Part shown: piece after piece, positions 55,570-64,000 of the stretch
How the letters are laid out: each line of letters starts with the position of its first letter
How positions within the stretch are numbered: position 1 is the stretch's first letter
From: Streptomyces specialis
GTDB taxonomy: Bacteria > Actinomycetota > Actinomycetes > Streptomycetales > Streptomycetaceae
Reading direction: 5' to 3'
Assembly (NCBI RefSeq): GCF_001493375.1
Contig: NZ_LN929894.1
Coordinates: 82,436-146,435, forward strand
DNA: 64,000 nt
The notes under the pieces: generated by a model
What the model was told of the DNA's origin: nothing
Database searches by the model: none
Seen by the model: only the letters and a program-made list of their open reading frames with translations
Translations under genes and position numbers: made by a program

Positions 55570-55668
55570 CACGGCACCAGCATCCGCGCTGGGCGGCCCG
55601 CCCGCACGCCGGGACGCGCCGGAAAAGCCGGACAGGGGTTGTCGGGTATGCCTGGCAGGGTCGGGGCC

Positions 55669-56598
55669 ATGAGCACAGGAAGCGAGCTGAACGGCAGGAT
55701 CGCCCTGGTCGCGGGCGCGACGCGGGGCGCGGGACGGGCCATGGCGGTGGCGCTGGGCGAGGCGGGCGCGACGGTGTACGTGACCGGCCGCACGACGCGG
55801 ACCTCGGTGAGCGAGGTGGGCCGCGCCACCGAGACGATCGAGGAGACGGCGGAACTGGTCACGGCCGCGGGCGGCGAGGGCATCGCCGTCCCGACCGACC
55901 ACCTTCAGCCGGACCAGGTCCGGGCCCTGACGGAACGGATCGACCGCGACCACGGGCGGCTGGACGTCCTGATCAATGACGTGTGGGGCGGGGACCACCT
56001 GCTGGACTTCCCGTTCAGCGGCAAGATGTGGGAGTACGACCTGGACCGGGGGCTGAGGATGCTGCGGCTCGGCGTCGAGACGCACATCGTGACCAGCCAC
56101 TTCGCGCTGCCGCTGCTGACGCGCCGGCCGGGCGGCCTGGTGATCGAGGTGACGGACGGCACGGCGGAGGCGAGCCGGACGTACCGCGAGCACTTCTACT
56201 ACGACCTCACGAAGACCGCCCCGATCCGGATGGCGTACGCGCTGGGCGAGGAGCTGAGGGAGCTGGGCTGCACGGCGGTCGCGCTCACCCCGGGCTGGCT
56301 GCGGTCGGAGGCGATGCTCGACACGTACTTCAAGGTGACGGAGGAGAACTGGCGCGACGGGATCGCCCAGGACCCGGGCTTCGCGATCTCCGAGTCCCCG
56401 GCCTACGTCGGCCGCGCGGCGGCCTGCCTGGCCGCCGACCCGGAGGTCGCCCGCTGGAACGGCCGGTCCCTGTCCAGCGGCGGGCTGGCGAGGGAGTACG
56501 GCTTCACCGACACCGACGGCTCCCAGCCGGACGCCTGGCGCTATCTGGCGGACGCCGCGAAGGAGGGCCCCAAACCCGACCCGGCGGACTACCGCTGA
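55669..56598 (+). CDS. SDR family oxidoreductase
   Basis: A 309-residue SDR. RIALVAGATRGAGRAMAVAL is the nucleotide motif (TGxxxGxG degenerate as AGATRGAG), LDVLINDVWGGDH replaces the usual NNAG, and the YYDLTKTAPIRM stretch places a tyrosine and lysine near the catalytic position. GCTAVALTPGWLRSEAM follows. It resembles the YciK/Actinobacterial 'SDR with DVWGGD' group. The ATG at 55669 is chosen; a longer frame upstream overlaps the opposing DUF4240 gene. Confidence 0.82.
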   Translation: MSTGSELNGRIALVAGATRGAGRAMAVALGEAGATVYVTGRTTRTSVSEVGRATETIEETAELVTAAGGEGIAVPTDHLQPDQVRALTERIDRDHGRLDVLINDVWGGDHLLDFPFSGKMWEYDLDRGLRMLRLGVETHIVTSHFALPLLTRRPGGLVIEVTDGTAEASRTYREHFYYDLTKTAPIRMAYALGEELRELGCTAVALTPGWLRSEAMLDTYFKVTEENWRDGIAQDPGFAISESPAYVGRAAACLAADPEVARWNGRSLSSGGLAREYGFTDTDGSQPDAWRYLADAAKEGPKPDPADYR

Positions 56599-56653
56599 GC
56601 TTCCCGCCCGTCGTGTCCCGCCCGCCCCGCCGGTCCCGGAGGCGGGCGGGCGG

Positions 56654-57622
56654 TCAGCGGTACTGGTCCGCCATCCGGGCCGCCGCCGCGGACAGGCGGG
56701 CGCGCAGCGCGGGCGGCGACAGCACCTCGGCCTCCGGCCCCAGGGCCAGGAGCTGGGAGTACGCCACGTCCAGCGACTCCACCGCCAGCCGCACCGTCAC
56801 CCGGCCCGTGTCGTCCGGCGCCTCCGCCGCCGCCAGGGCCTCCTCCGCCGCCGCGCGGTCCGTCAGGTGGCGCAGGAGGCGGGCGCCCTCCGGGGTGAGG
56901 CGGACCCGGACCTCCGCGCGCAGGATCGAGCGGGCGAACTCCGCCGCGCGGGACGTCCAGAACGCCGGGAGGTCGAACGTCTCGTCGCGCTCGAACCGGG
57001 TCCCGTCCGTCTCCGCCGTCTCGAACCGCGCGACCCGGTAGACCCGGTGGTCGTCCGCCGCCCGGGCCGCCAGGTACCAGACGCCGGCCTTCAGGACGAG
57101 GCCGTACGGCTCCAGGTCCCGTTCCACCGTCGTGCCGTCCCCGCGCCGGTACCTCACGCGCAGCCGCAGATCGTCCCAGACCGCCTCGGCGACCGAGGGC
57201 AGCAGGTCCGGGGCCTCCGGCGGCTGCCACCACCCCGGCGCGTCCAGGTGGAAGCGCTGGGCCGCGCTCGCGGGCGCGTCCCGCAACTCCGGCAGCAGCG
57301 CAGCCGACACCTTCAGCCGGGCCGCCGACGCCGCGTCGGCCAGGCCCATGTCACGCAGCGCGGACGGCACCCCGGACAGGAACAGCGCCTCGGCCTCGCC
57401 GCGCCCCAGGCCGGTGAGCCGGGTCCGGTAGCCGCCGATCAGCCGGTAACCGCCGGTCCGGCCCCGGTCCGCGTAGACGGGGACGCCGGCCTCGGAGAGC
57501 GCGAGGGCGTCGCGGGCGACGGTGCGTTCGGAGACTTCCAGCTCCGCCGCCAGCTCGGCGGCCGTCATCGCCCGCCTCGTCTGCAACAGCAGCACCATCT
57601 TGATCAGCCGGGCAGCGCGCAT
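56654..57622 (-). CDS. WYL-domain transcriptional regulator
   Basis: A 322-residue YafY-type regulator. RAARLIKMVLLLQTRRAMTA, then AELAAELEVSERTVARDALA and RGRTGGYRLIGG is the DeoR-like winged helix. RVRYRRGDGTTVERDLEPYG, then LVLKAGVWYLAARAADDHRV is the WYL domain (WYL appears as VWYLAAR). ATG 57620-57622 is used. It may sense a ligand bound by the WYL domain. Confidence 0.9.
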   Translation of the reverse strand: MRAARLIKMVLLLQTRRAMTAAELAAELEVSERTVARDALALSEAGVPVYADRGRTGGYRLIGGYRTRLTGLGRGEAEALFLSGVPSALRDMGLADAASAARLKVSAALLPELRDAPASAAQRFHLDAPGWWQPPEAPDLLPSVAEAVWDDLRLRVRYRRGDGTTVERDLEPYGLVLKAGVWYLAARAADDHRVYRVARFETAETDGTRFERDETFDLPAFWTSRAAEFARSILRAEVRVRLTPEGARLLRHLTDRAAAEEALAAAEAPDDTGRVTVRLAVESLDVAYSQLLALGPEAEVLSPPALRARLSAAAARMADQYR

Positions 57623-57708
57623 ACCCTCATCATTACTACGATGAGCACACCCGTTGAGGGCCGGGTCCCGTCGTTGGCGCGACATTCGGGACCCGGGCCT
57701 CGGGGTGG

Positions 57709-57751
57709 GAACCGCGCCGCAGGGCAGGACAGGGGCTGTGCGGCGCGGTTC
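57709..57751. terminator. perfect 13-bp hairpin
   Basis: GAACCGCGCCGCA (57709-57721) pairs with TGCGGCGCGGTTC (57739-57751) with a 17-base loop. It lies in the 250-base gap between the GntR and WYL genes, both on the minus strand, and can terminate the sucB-gntR transcript. Confidence 0.7.
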
Positions 57752-57776
57752 ACTTACGTCTGCGACTGTATGCCCC

Positions 57777-57793
57777 TGATCGATGATCGATCA
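57777..57793. promoter_or_regulatory. 17-bp palindrome of unknown use
   Basis: TGATCGAT-G-ATCGATCA is a perfect palindrome about a central G. It is located between the GntR gene 3' end and the hairpin at 57709-57751, so it could be an operator for the WYL gene or for a gene no longer next to it. Confidence 0.5.
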
Positions 57794-57872
57794 AAGCTTG
57801 GGAAGCAAAAAGTCGAGGAATCGAGAAAGTTGGCATCGGGTGCCAGGGCATACCGGGTGATAACCCCGGAGA

Positions 57873-58496
57873 TCAGGCACTTGGTGCACAGTTCAGCACG
57901 TGCGCCTTGACCAGCTCACCGACCCGCGGGTCCCGCCGCGCGAAGGCGTCGATCAGCTCCTGGTGCTCCTCCGCGTACGACCGCTGGCGCGTCCCCAGCC
58001 ACCGGATCGACAGGGCCGTCCAGACCTCGATGCCCAGCGACTCCCAGGTATGGAGCAGCACGCTGTTCCCCGACGCCTTCACCAGCTCGCGGTGGAACGC
58101 CACCGTGTGCCCGACCTGGCCCTCCGCGTCGCCCGACCGGTCGGCCTCCTGGAGCGCCGCGACCTCCGGCTCCAGCGCGGAGACGTCCTTCGCCAGCCGG
58201 TCGGCGGCCAGCTCGGCGGCGATCTGCTCCAGACCCGCCCGCACCGGGTAGATCTCCTCCAGGTCGGCGGCGGCCAGCGCCCGGACCCGGACACCCTTGT
58301 TGGGCACCGACTCGATCAGCCGCAGCGCCTCCAGCTCGCGCAGCGCCTCGCGCACCGGCGTCTGGCTGACCTTCAGCTCCGCCGCGATGCGGCGTTCCAC
58401 GATCCGCTCGCCGGGCTGCCAGCGCCCGCTGACGATCCCCTCCACGATGTGCTCGCGGATCTGCTGGCGCAGTGAGTGGATGACGGGTGTGTTCAT
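57873..58496 (-). CDS. GntR-family (FCD-type) transcriptional regulator
   Basis: A 207-residue regulator with LRQQIREHIVEGIVSGRWQP, then GERIVERRIAAELKVSQTPVREALRELEALRLIESVPNKG as the GntR winged helix, and an FCD ligand domain (IYPVRAGLEQIAAELAADRL and VAFHRELVKASGNSVLL, whose histidines may bind a metal). It lies 112 bases downstream of sucB on the same strand. In S. coelicolor a GntR gene sits next to the sucB-lpd genes; a link to pyruvate or 2-oxoglutarate metabolism is plausible. Confidence 0.9.
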   Translation of the reverse strand: MNTPVIHSLRQQIREHIVEGIVSGRWQPGERIVERRIAAELKVSQTPVREALRELEALRLIESVPNKGVRVRALAAADLEEIYPVRAGLEQIAAELAADRLAKDVSALEPEVAALQEADRSGDAEGQVGHTVAFHRELVKASGNSVLLHTWESLGIEVWTALSIRWLGTRQRSYAEEHQELIDAFARRDPRVGELVKAHVLNCAPSA

Positions 58497-58608
58497 CGCA
58501 CCCTCACCCTCCTGTCTGGTGGTGGCGACAGGCCGACGCCCCGCCCGGAAGGGGTCCGGGCGGGGCGCGCGGCCGGTTTCGGGTTGCTGCTCGCGACGAC
58601 GGCCGTGC

Positions 58609-59636
58609 CTACAGGCCCAGCTCGCCCTCGAACTCCCCGGCTTCGAGACGGGCCTTCACGTCCGCCAGGTAGCGGGCGGCGTCCGCGCCGTCCACGATCT
58701 GGTGGTCGTAGGACAGGGTCAGGTAGACCATGTCCCGGATGGCGATGGTCTCGCCCAGCTCCGGGTGGTCCACGACCACCGGGCGGCGCACGGTGGCGCC
58801 GATGCCCAGCTCCGCGACCTGCGGGTAGTTCACGATGATGGTGTCGAACAGCGCGCCGCGCGAGCCGGTGTTGCTGATCGTGAACGTACCGCCGGTCATG
58901 TCGTCCGGCGCCAGCCCGCCGCTGCGAACCTTCTGCGCCAGCTCCGCGGTCTTCTTGGCGATCCCGGCGATGTTCAGATCGCCCGCGCCCTTGATGACCG
59001 GGACCATCAGGCCCTTCTCGGAGTCGACGGCGACGCCGACGTTCTCCGTGTCGTGGTACGTGATGGTGCCGTCGTCGTTGATCCGCGCGTTGATGACCGG
59101 GTGGGTCTTCAGCGCCTCGGCGGCGGCCTTCACGAAGAACGGCATCGGCGAGAGCTTCACGCCCTCACGGGCCGCGAACCCGTCCTTGGCCCGCGCCCGC
59201 AGCCGCATGATCCGCGTGACGTCCACCTCGACGACGGTCGAGAGCTGCGCCTGGCTGTGCAGCGCCTTCATCATGTTCTCGCCGATGAGCTTGCGGATGC
59301 GGCTCATCTTGACCGTCTGGCCCCGCAGCGGCGACGGCTGCGCCGGCGCCTTGGCGGGAGCCGCGGCGGCCTGCGCCGGGGCGGGCGCCGGGGTGGCGGC
59401 CCGGGCCGCCTCGGCGGCGGCGATGACGTCCTGCTTGCGGATCCGGCCGCCGACGCCGGAGCCCTTCACCTCGGCGAGGTCCACGCCGTTCTCCCCGGCC
59501 AGCTTGCGCACCAGCGGCGTCACGTACGCGCCGTCCGTGGCGGGAGCCGGGGCGGTGGCCCTCGGCGCGGGAGCCGGAGCGGCCTGAGCCGGTGCCGGTG
59601 CCGGGGTGGGCGCCGGCACCGGCTCAGGCTCCTCTC
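58609..59636 (-). CDS. sucB: dihydrolipoamide acyltransferase E2, C-terminal fragment
   Basis: About 340 residues, stop TAG at 58609-58611. YVTPLVRKLAGENGVDLAEV, then KGSGVGGRIRKQDVIAAAE is the E3-binding domain; MSRIRKLIGENMMKALHSQA and LMVPVIKGAGDLNIAGIAKK are in the catalytic domain, which ends LSYDHQIVDGADAARYL with the catalytic histidine. Long Ala/Pro linkers (APAPAQAA) separate the domains. It is cut by an adapter seam at 59637; the N-terminal lipoyl domains are at 59739-60350. The two pieces are in different frames and should be one gene. Confidence 0.92.
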
Positions 59637-59738
59637 GTCTCCTTACCTCGTTGTACCTGTTTTTTTCAAACGTGGCGCGCCCCTCCGGTCCCCCTCCTCT
59701 CCTCTCCGCCGCCGGCTTCGGGTGTTTTTAGGAGACGG
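59637..59738. other. poly-T, P5-index-Nextera adapter (seam 10)
   Basis: A poly-T run (59660-59666) precedes a degraded P5 copy (59669-59697), TCTCCTCT (59698-59705) in the i5 index place with one difference from TATCCTCT, a degraded arm and a mosaic end (59720-59738; 13 of 19). The element lengths are exact. Most changes are to C or G. Confidence 0.93.
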
Positions 59739-60350
59739 GCCGAGCTTCGCGCCGACCTCGGCCGTCTCGTCCTCGCCGACCGTGATCTCCAGCAGCGTCC
59801 CCGCCACGGGGGCCGGGATCTCGGTGTCGACCTTGTCGGTGGAGACCTCCAGCAGCGGCTCGTCGGCCTCGACCTCCTCGCCGACCTCCTTCAGCCAGCG
59901 GGTGACGGTGCCCTCGGTGACCGACTCGCCCAGCGCGGGCAGCACCACGTCGGTGCCCTCCGCGCCACCGGCCGGGGCCTGGGCGGCGGGCTCCGGCGCC
60001 GGCTCGGGCTCGGGCTGGGCCTGCGGCTGCTCCGGGGCGGCCTGCTCCGGAGCCTGGTCCTGAGCCGGAGCGGCCTCGGCGGCGGGTGCGGAGTCCGCCG
60101 CCGGGGCGCCCGAGCCGTCGTCGATGACGGCGAGTTCGGCGCCGACCTCGACGGTCTCGTCCTCGCCGACCTTGATGGACGACAGGACGCCCGCCGCCGG
60201 GGCCGGGATCTCGGTGTCGACCTTGTCGGTGGAGACCTCGAGCAGCGGCTCGTCGGCCTCCACGTGCTCACCCTCGGCCTTGAGCCAGCGGGTGATGGTG
60301 CCCTCGGTCACGCTCTCGCCGAGCGCCGGAAGGGTTACGGAAACCGCCAT
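59739..60350 (-). CDS. sucB: dihydrolipoamide acyltransferase E2, N-terminal fragment
   Basis: About 204 residues starting at ATG 60348-60350. Two lipoyl domains of nearly identical sequence are present: [20 protein letters not shown], then [17 protein letters not shown], and again [20 protein letters not shown], then [17 protein letters not shown]; the lysine in DKVDTE of each is the lipoylation site. A Pro/Ala/Glu linker separates them. It forms the E2 core of the 2-oxoglutarate (or mixed pyruvate/2-oxoglutarate) dehydrogenase complex. Confidence 0.94.
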
Positions 60351-60413
60351 GGTTTCTGTTGCTCCTTACGAAAAGTTGGCGGATGGTGTCGCGCTCTGGG
60401 ATAACGCGGCCGG

Positions 60414-61802
60414 TCAGTCGTGGGAGTGCAGCGGTTTGCCGGCGAGCGCCAGATGGGCCTCGCCGAGCGCCTCGTTCTGCGTCGGATGAGCGTGGATGAG
60501 CTGCGCCACCTCGGAGGGCAGCGCTTCCCAGTTGTAGATGAGCTGGGCCTCTCCGACCTGCTCGCCCATCCGGTCCCCGACCATGTGGACGCCGACCACG
60601 GCGCCGTCCCTGATCCGCACGAGCTTGATCTCGCCCGCCGTCTTCAGGATCTTGCTCCTGCCGTTCCCGGCGAGGTTGTACTTCAGCGTGACCACCTGGT
60701 CCGCGCCGTACAGCTCCTTGGCCTTCGCCTCGCTGACACCGACCGAGGCGACCTCGGGGTGGCAGTACGTGACGCGGGGCACGCCGTCGTAGTCGATCGG
60801 CACCGGCGTCAGGCCCGCCAGCCGCTCGGCGACGAGGATGCCCTCGGCGAAGCCGACGTGCGCGAGCTGGAGGGTGGGGATGAGGTCGCCGACGGCCGAG
60901 ATGGTCGGCACGTTCGTCCGGCAGTACTCGTCGACCAGCACGAAGCCGCGGTCCATGGCGACCCCGGCCTCCTCGTACCCCAGGCCCTGGGAGACCGGGC
61001 TGCGGCCGATCGCGACGAGCAGCACCTCCGCCTCGAAGGTCTTGCCGTCGGCCAGGGTGACCCGCACCCCGTCCGCCGTGTACTCGGCGCTCTGGAAGAA
61101 GGTGCCGAGGTTGAACTTTATGCCGCGCTTGCGGAACGCCCGCTCCAGCAGCTTCGAGGTGTCCTCGTCCTCGGCCGGGACGAGGTGCTTGAGCCCCTCG
61201 ACGATGGTGACGTCGGTGCCGAACGACGTCCACGCGGAGGCGAACTCCACCCCGATGACACCACCGCCCAGCACGATCGCGGACTTCGGCACCCGGCCCA
61301 GGACCAGCGCGTGGTCCGAGGAGATGATCCGGTCCCCGTCGATGGTCAGGCCGGGCAGTGACCTGGGCACCGAGCCGGTGGCGAGAAGGACGTGCCGGCC
61401 GGTGTAGCGGCGGCCGGCCACATCGACGGAGGTGGGGGAGGAGAGCCGGCCCTCGCCCTCCACATAGGTGATCTTGCGGGAAGCGACCAGGCCCTGGAGC
61501 CCCTTGTACAGGCCGGCGACGACGCCGTCCTTGTACTTGTGGACCCCGGCCATGTCGATGCCCTCGAAGGTGGTCTTCACCCCGAACTCGCCGCCCTCGC
61601 GGGCGGCGTCGGCGACCTCTCCGGCGTGCAGGAGGGCCTTGGTGGGGATACAACCGTTGTGCAGACAGGTGCCGCCCAGCTTGTTCTTCTCGATGAGCGC
61701 GACATCAAGGCCGAGCTGCGAGGCACGCAGGGCCGCGGCGTACCCACCGCTGCCGCCACCGAGAATCACTAGGTCGAAAACGGTGCTGGCGTCGTTCGCC
61801 AC
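60414..61802 (-). CDS. lpdA: dihydrolipoyl dehydrogenase E3
   Basis: A 462-residue flavoprotein. FDLVILGGGSGGYAAALRAS is the FAD motif, LGGTCLHNGCIPTKALLH holds the redox-active CxxxxC disulphide, GGGVIGVEFASAWTSFGTDV the NAD motif, and VGDLIPTLQLAHVGFAEG the second FAD motif. HAHPTQNEALGEA near the C-terminus gives the catalytic His-Glu pair. GTG 61800-61802 has GGAGGA upstream. It re-oxidises the lipoyl groups of SucB, encoded 63 bases downstream. Confidence 0.95.
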   Translation of the reverse strand: MANDASTVFDLVILGGGSGGYAAALRASQLGLDVALIEKNKLGGTCLHNGCIPTKALLHAGEVADAAREGGEFGVKTTFEGIDMAGVHKYKDGVVAGLYKGLQGLVASRKITYVEGEGRLSSPTSVDVAGRRYTGRHVLLATGSVPRSLPGLTIDGDRIISSDHALVLGRVPKSAIVLGGGVIGVEFASAWTSFGTDVTIVEGLKHLVPAEDEDTSKLLERAFRKRGIKFNLGTFFQSAEYTADGVRVTLADGKTFEAEVLLVAIGRSPVSQGLGYEEAGVAMDRGFVLVDEYCRTNVPTISAVGDLIPTLQLAHVGFAEGILVAERLAGLTPVPIDYDGVPRVTYCHPEVASVGVSEAKAKELYGADQVVTLKYNLAGNGRSKILKTAGEIKLVRIRDGAVVGVHMVGDRMGEQVGEAQLIYNWEALPSEVAQLIHAHPTQNEALGEAHLALAGKPLHSHD

Positions 61803-61986
61803 GTCACGTTCCTCCAAGGATGGGGTTCGCCGGCCGGGTCGACGCTGACCGGTCGGCGCTCTGTGTTCACCGCTGGTCGCGGCTTGCTGTGGCTCGCCTC
61901 GACGGCCGAGCCTGGCCCTGTCCTGCCGGAAACCCATCTTCGCACTTGCGCGGCGCCCGTGGGACGCCGGGCCGGATCCGCCACCG

Positions 61987-63516
<1,530 letters not shown>

Positions 63517-63599
63517 GGTGAGAAGTTCCGTTCCGTCTTCGGTGTCTGGTCTGAGTCGTGGGGGCCGTCCCGATCCGGCAGCAGACTACGCCGCCACCG

Positions 63600-63868
63600 T
63601 CAGGTGGCGCCCACGGCCAGGACCAGCAGGGTCACGGTGGCCGCGGTCTCCGCCACGGCGCCCAGCACGTCGCCGGTGATCCCGCCGAACCGCCGCGCGC
63701 AGTGGCGCAGCAGCAGCTCGGCCGCGCTCAGCGCCAGCAGCACCGCGCAGCCCCCGACGACGACCCCGCCGAGCGCCGGATCCCCGGTCAGCGTGCCCGC
63801 TGCCCCCGCCGCCGAGGCGGCGGCCACGGCGGCGGCGAGCGCCGCCGGTACCGGCACCTCCCCCGCCC
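63600..63868 (-). CDS. cobS: adenosylcobinamide-GDP ribazoletransferase, C-terminal fragment
   Basis: About 89 residues, stop TGA at 63600-63602, truncated by adapter at 63869. The tail [30 protein letters not shown], with [11 protein letters not shown], is the characteristic end of CobS, a membrane enzyme that completes cobalamin from adenosylcobinamide-GDP. Several hydrophobic segments rich in Ala and Gly precede it. Confidence 0.8.
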
Positions 63869-64000
63869 CGTCTCCTCAAGACAACTGACGCTGCAGACTA
63901 AGCGGATAGAGGAGAGCCACGTTGTCGCCGTATCGTTACATGTGTGATGTTAATGCTCACGGCGAACAGTGTAAAGCTATCAGATGTAGTGATAACAAGT
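63869..64000. other. Illumina Nextera/P5 read-through to the window end (seam 11)
   Basis: CCGTCTCCTCAAGACAACT, then GACGCTGCAGACTA (14-base read-1 arm with two changes, 63888-63901 approx.), AGCGGATA in the i5 index place and GTTGTCGCCGTATCGTT near the P5 end match a read-through adapter. The last about 55 bases are AT-rich noise. A contig end or another seam is expected here. Confidence 0.95.

Noticed and set aside
63900..64000. AT-rich window end as a possible phage or island boundary
   Set aside because: It directly follows a Nextera/P5 read-through and resembles noise.

Overview
The window is GC-rich actinobacterial DNA with gene content and order typical of Streptomyces. From memory, the stretch glnE - PAP2 - malR/malEFG/aglA - glnII - rsgA - glnA - lipA/lipB - sucB - lpd - pepA - cobS follows the order of the same block in the S. 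coelicolor chromosome (about SCO2234 down to SCO2179).

The most important observation is technical. At eleven places the sequence contains Illumina Nextera library adapters: the transposase mosaic end, P5 or P7 arms, poly-A run-off and the index barcodes. Ten of these sit between genomic pieces and the eleventh ends the window. The i7 barcode reads AGGCAGAA exactly. The i5 barcode, where legible, is a degraded copy of TATCCTCT or its complement. The window is therefore a stitched assembly of about eleven genomic pieces. Genes cut at the seams include a PCMT-like methyltransferase, an MFS/MerR pair, an aldehyde dehydrogenase, a GMC oxidoreductase, a carboxylesterase, a regulator, sucB and cobS. 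In one place the pieces are out of order: the C-terminus of the GMC oxidoreductase lies between the two halves of the aldehyde dehydrogenase and upstream of its own N-terminus.

Layout. 1-3.4 kb: sigma-factor tail, Methyltransf_19 methyltransferase, a DUF397/XRE-DUF5753 pair and a degenerate HATPase-like protein. 3.4-5.9 kb: a PCMT-like methyltransferase in two fragments and a truncated secreted protein. 5.9-12.8 kb: SDR, an iron-siderophore type ABC uptake operon, a divergent MFS exporter that runs in frame into the tail of a 2-oxoglutarate dioxygenase, and a second MFS. 13-18.5 kb: MerR regulator with a clear operator, HSL-type esterase, glnE, PAP2 protein. 18.6-25 kb: malR, malEFG and an alpha-glucosidase. 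25-31.7 kb: amidase, a sigma-like membrane protein broken by an internal duplication, a two-component system, glnII. 31.9-43.5 kb: oxidoreductase, small conserved genes, SPW protein, rsgA, PucR regulator, the scrambled ALDH/GMC region, carboxylesterase, DUF1206. 43.6-52.5 kb: DUF6801 secreted protein, glnA, RDD, DUF4191, lipA, lipB and a split regulator. 52.5-64 kb: FAD amine-oxidase-like protein, TIGR01777 epimerase, DUF4240, SDR, WYL regulator, GntR regulator, sucB, lpd, pepA and a cobS tail.

How the genes work together. GlnE adenylylates GlnA (a candidate target tyrosine is visible), and both glnA and glnII have upstream arrays matching the GlnR consensus. MalR faces malEFG-aglA, a maltose or alpha-glucoside uptake and hydrolysis unit. 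lipB and lipA make the lipoyl cofactor used by SucB, which is re-oxidised by Lpd. I found no CRISPR array, tRNA, rRNA, prophage or insertion sequence, and no convincing undescribed biological system. The oddities are reported individually below.
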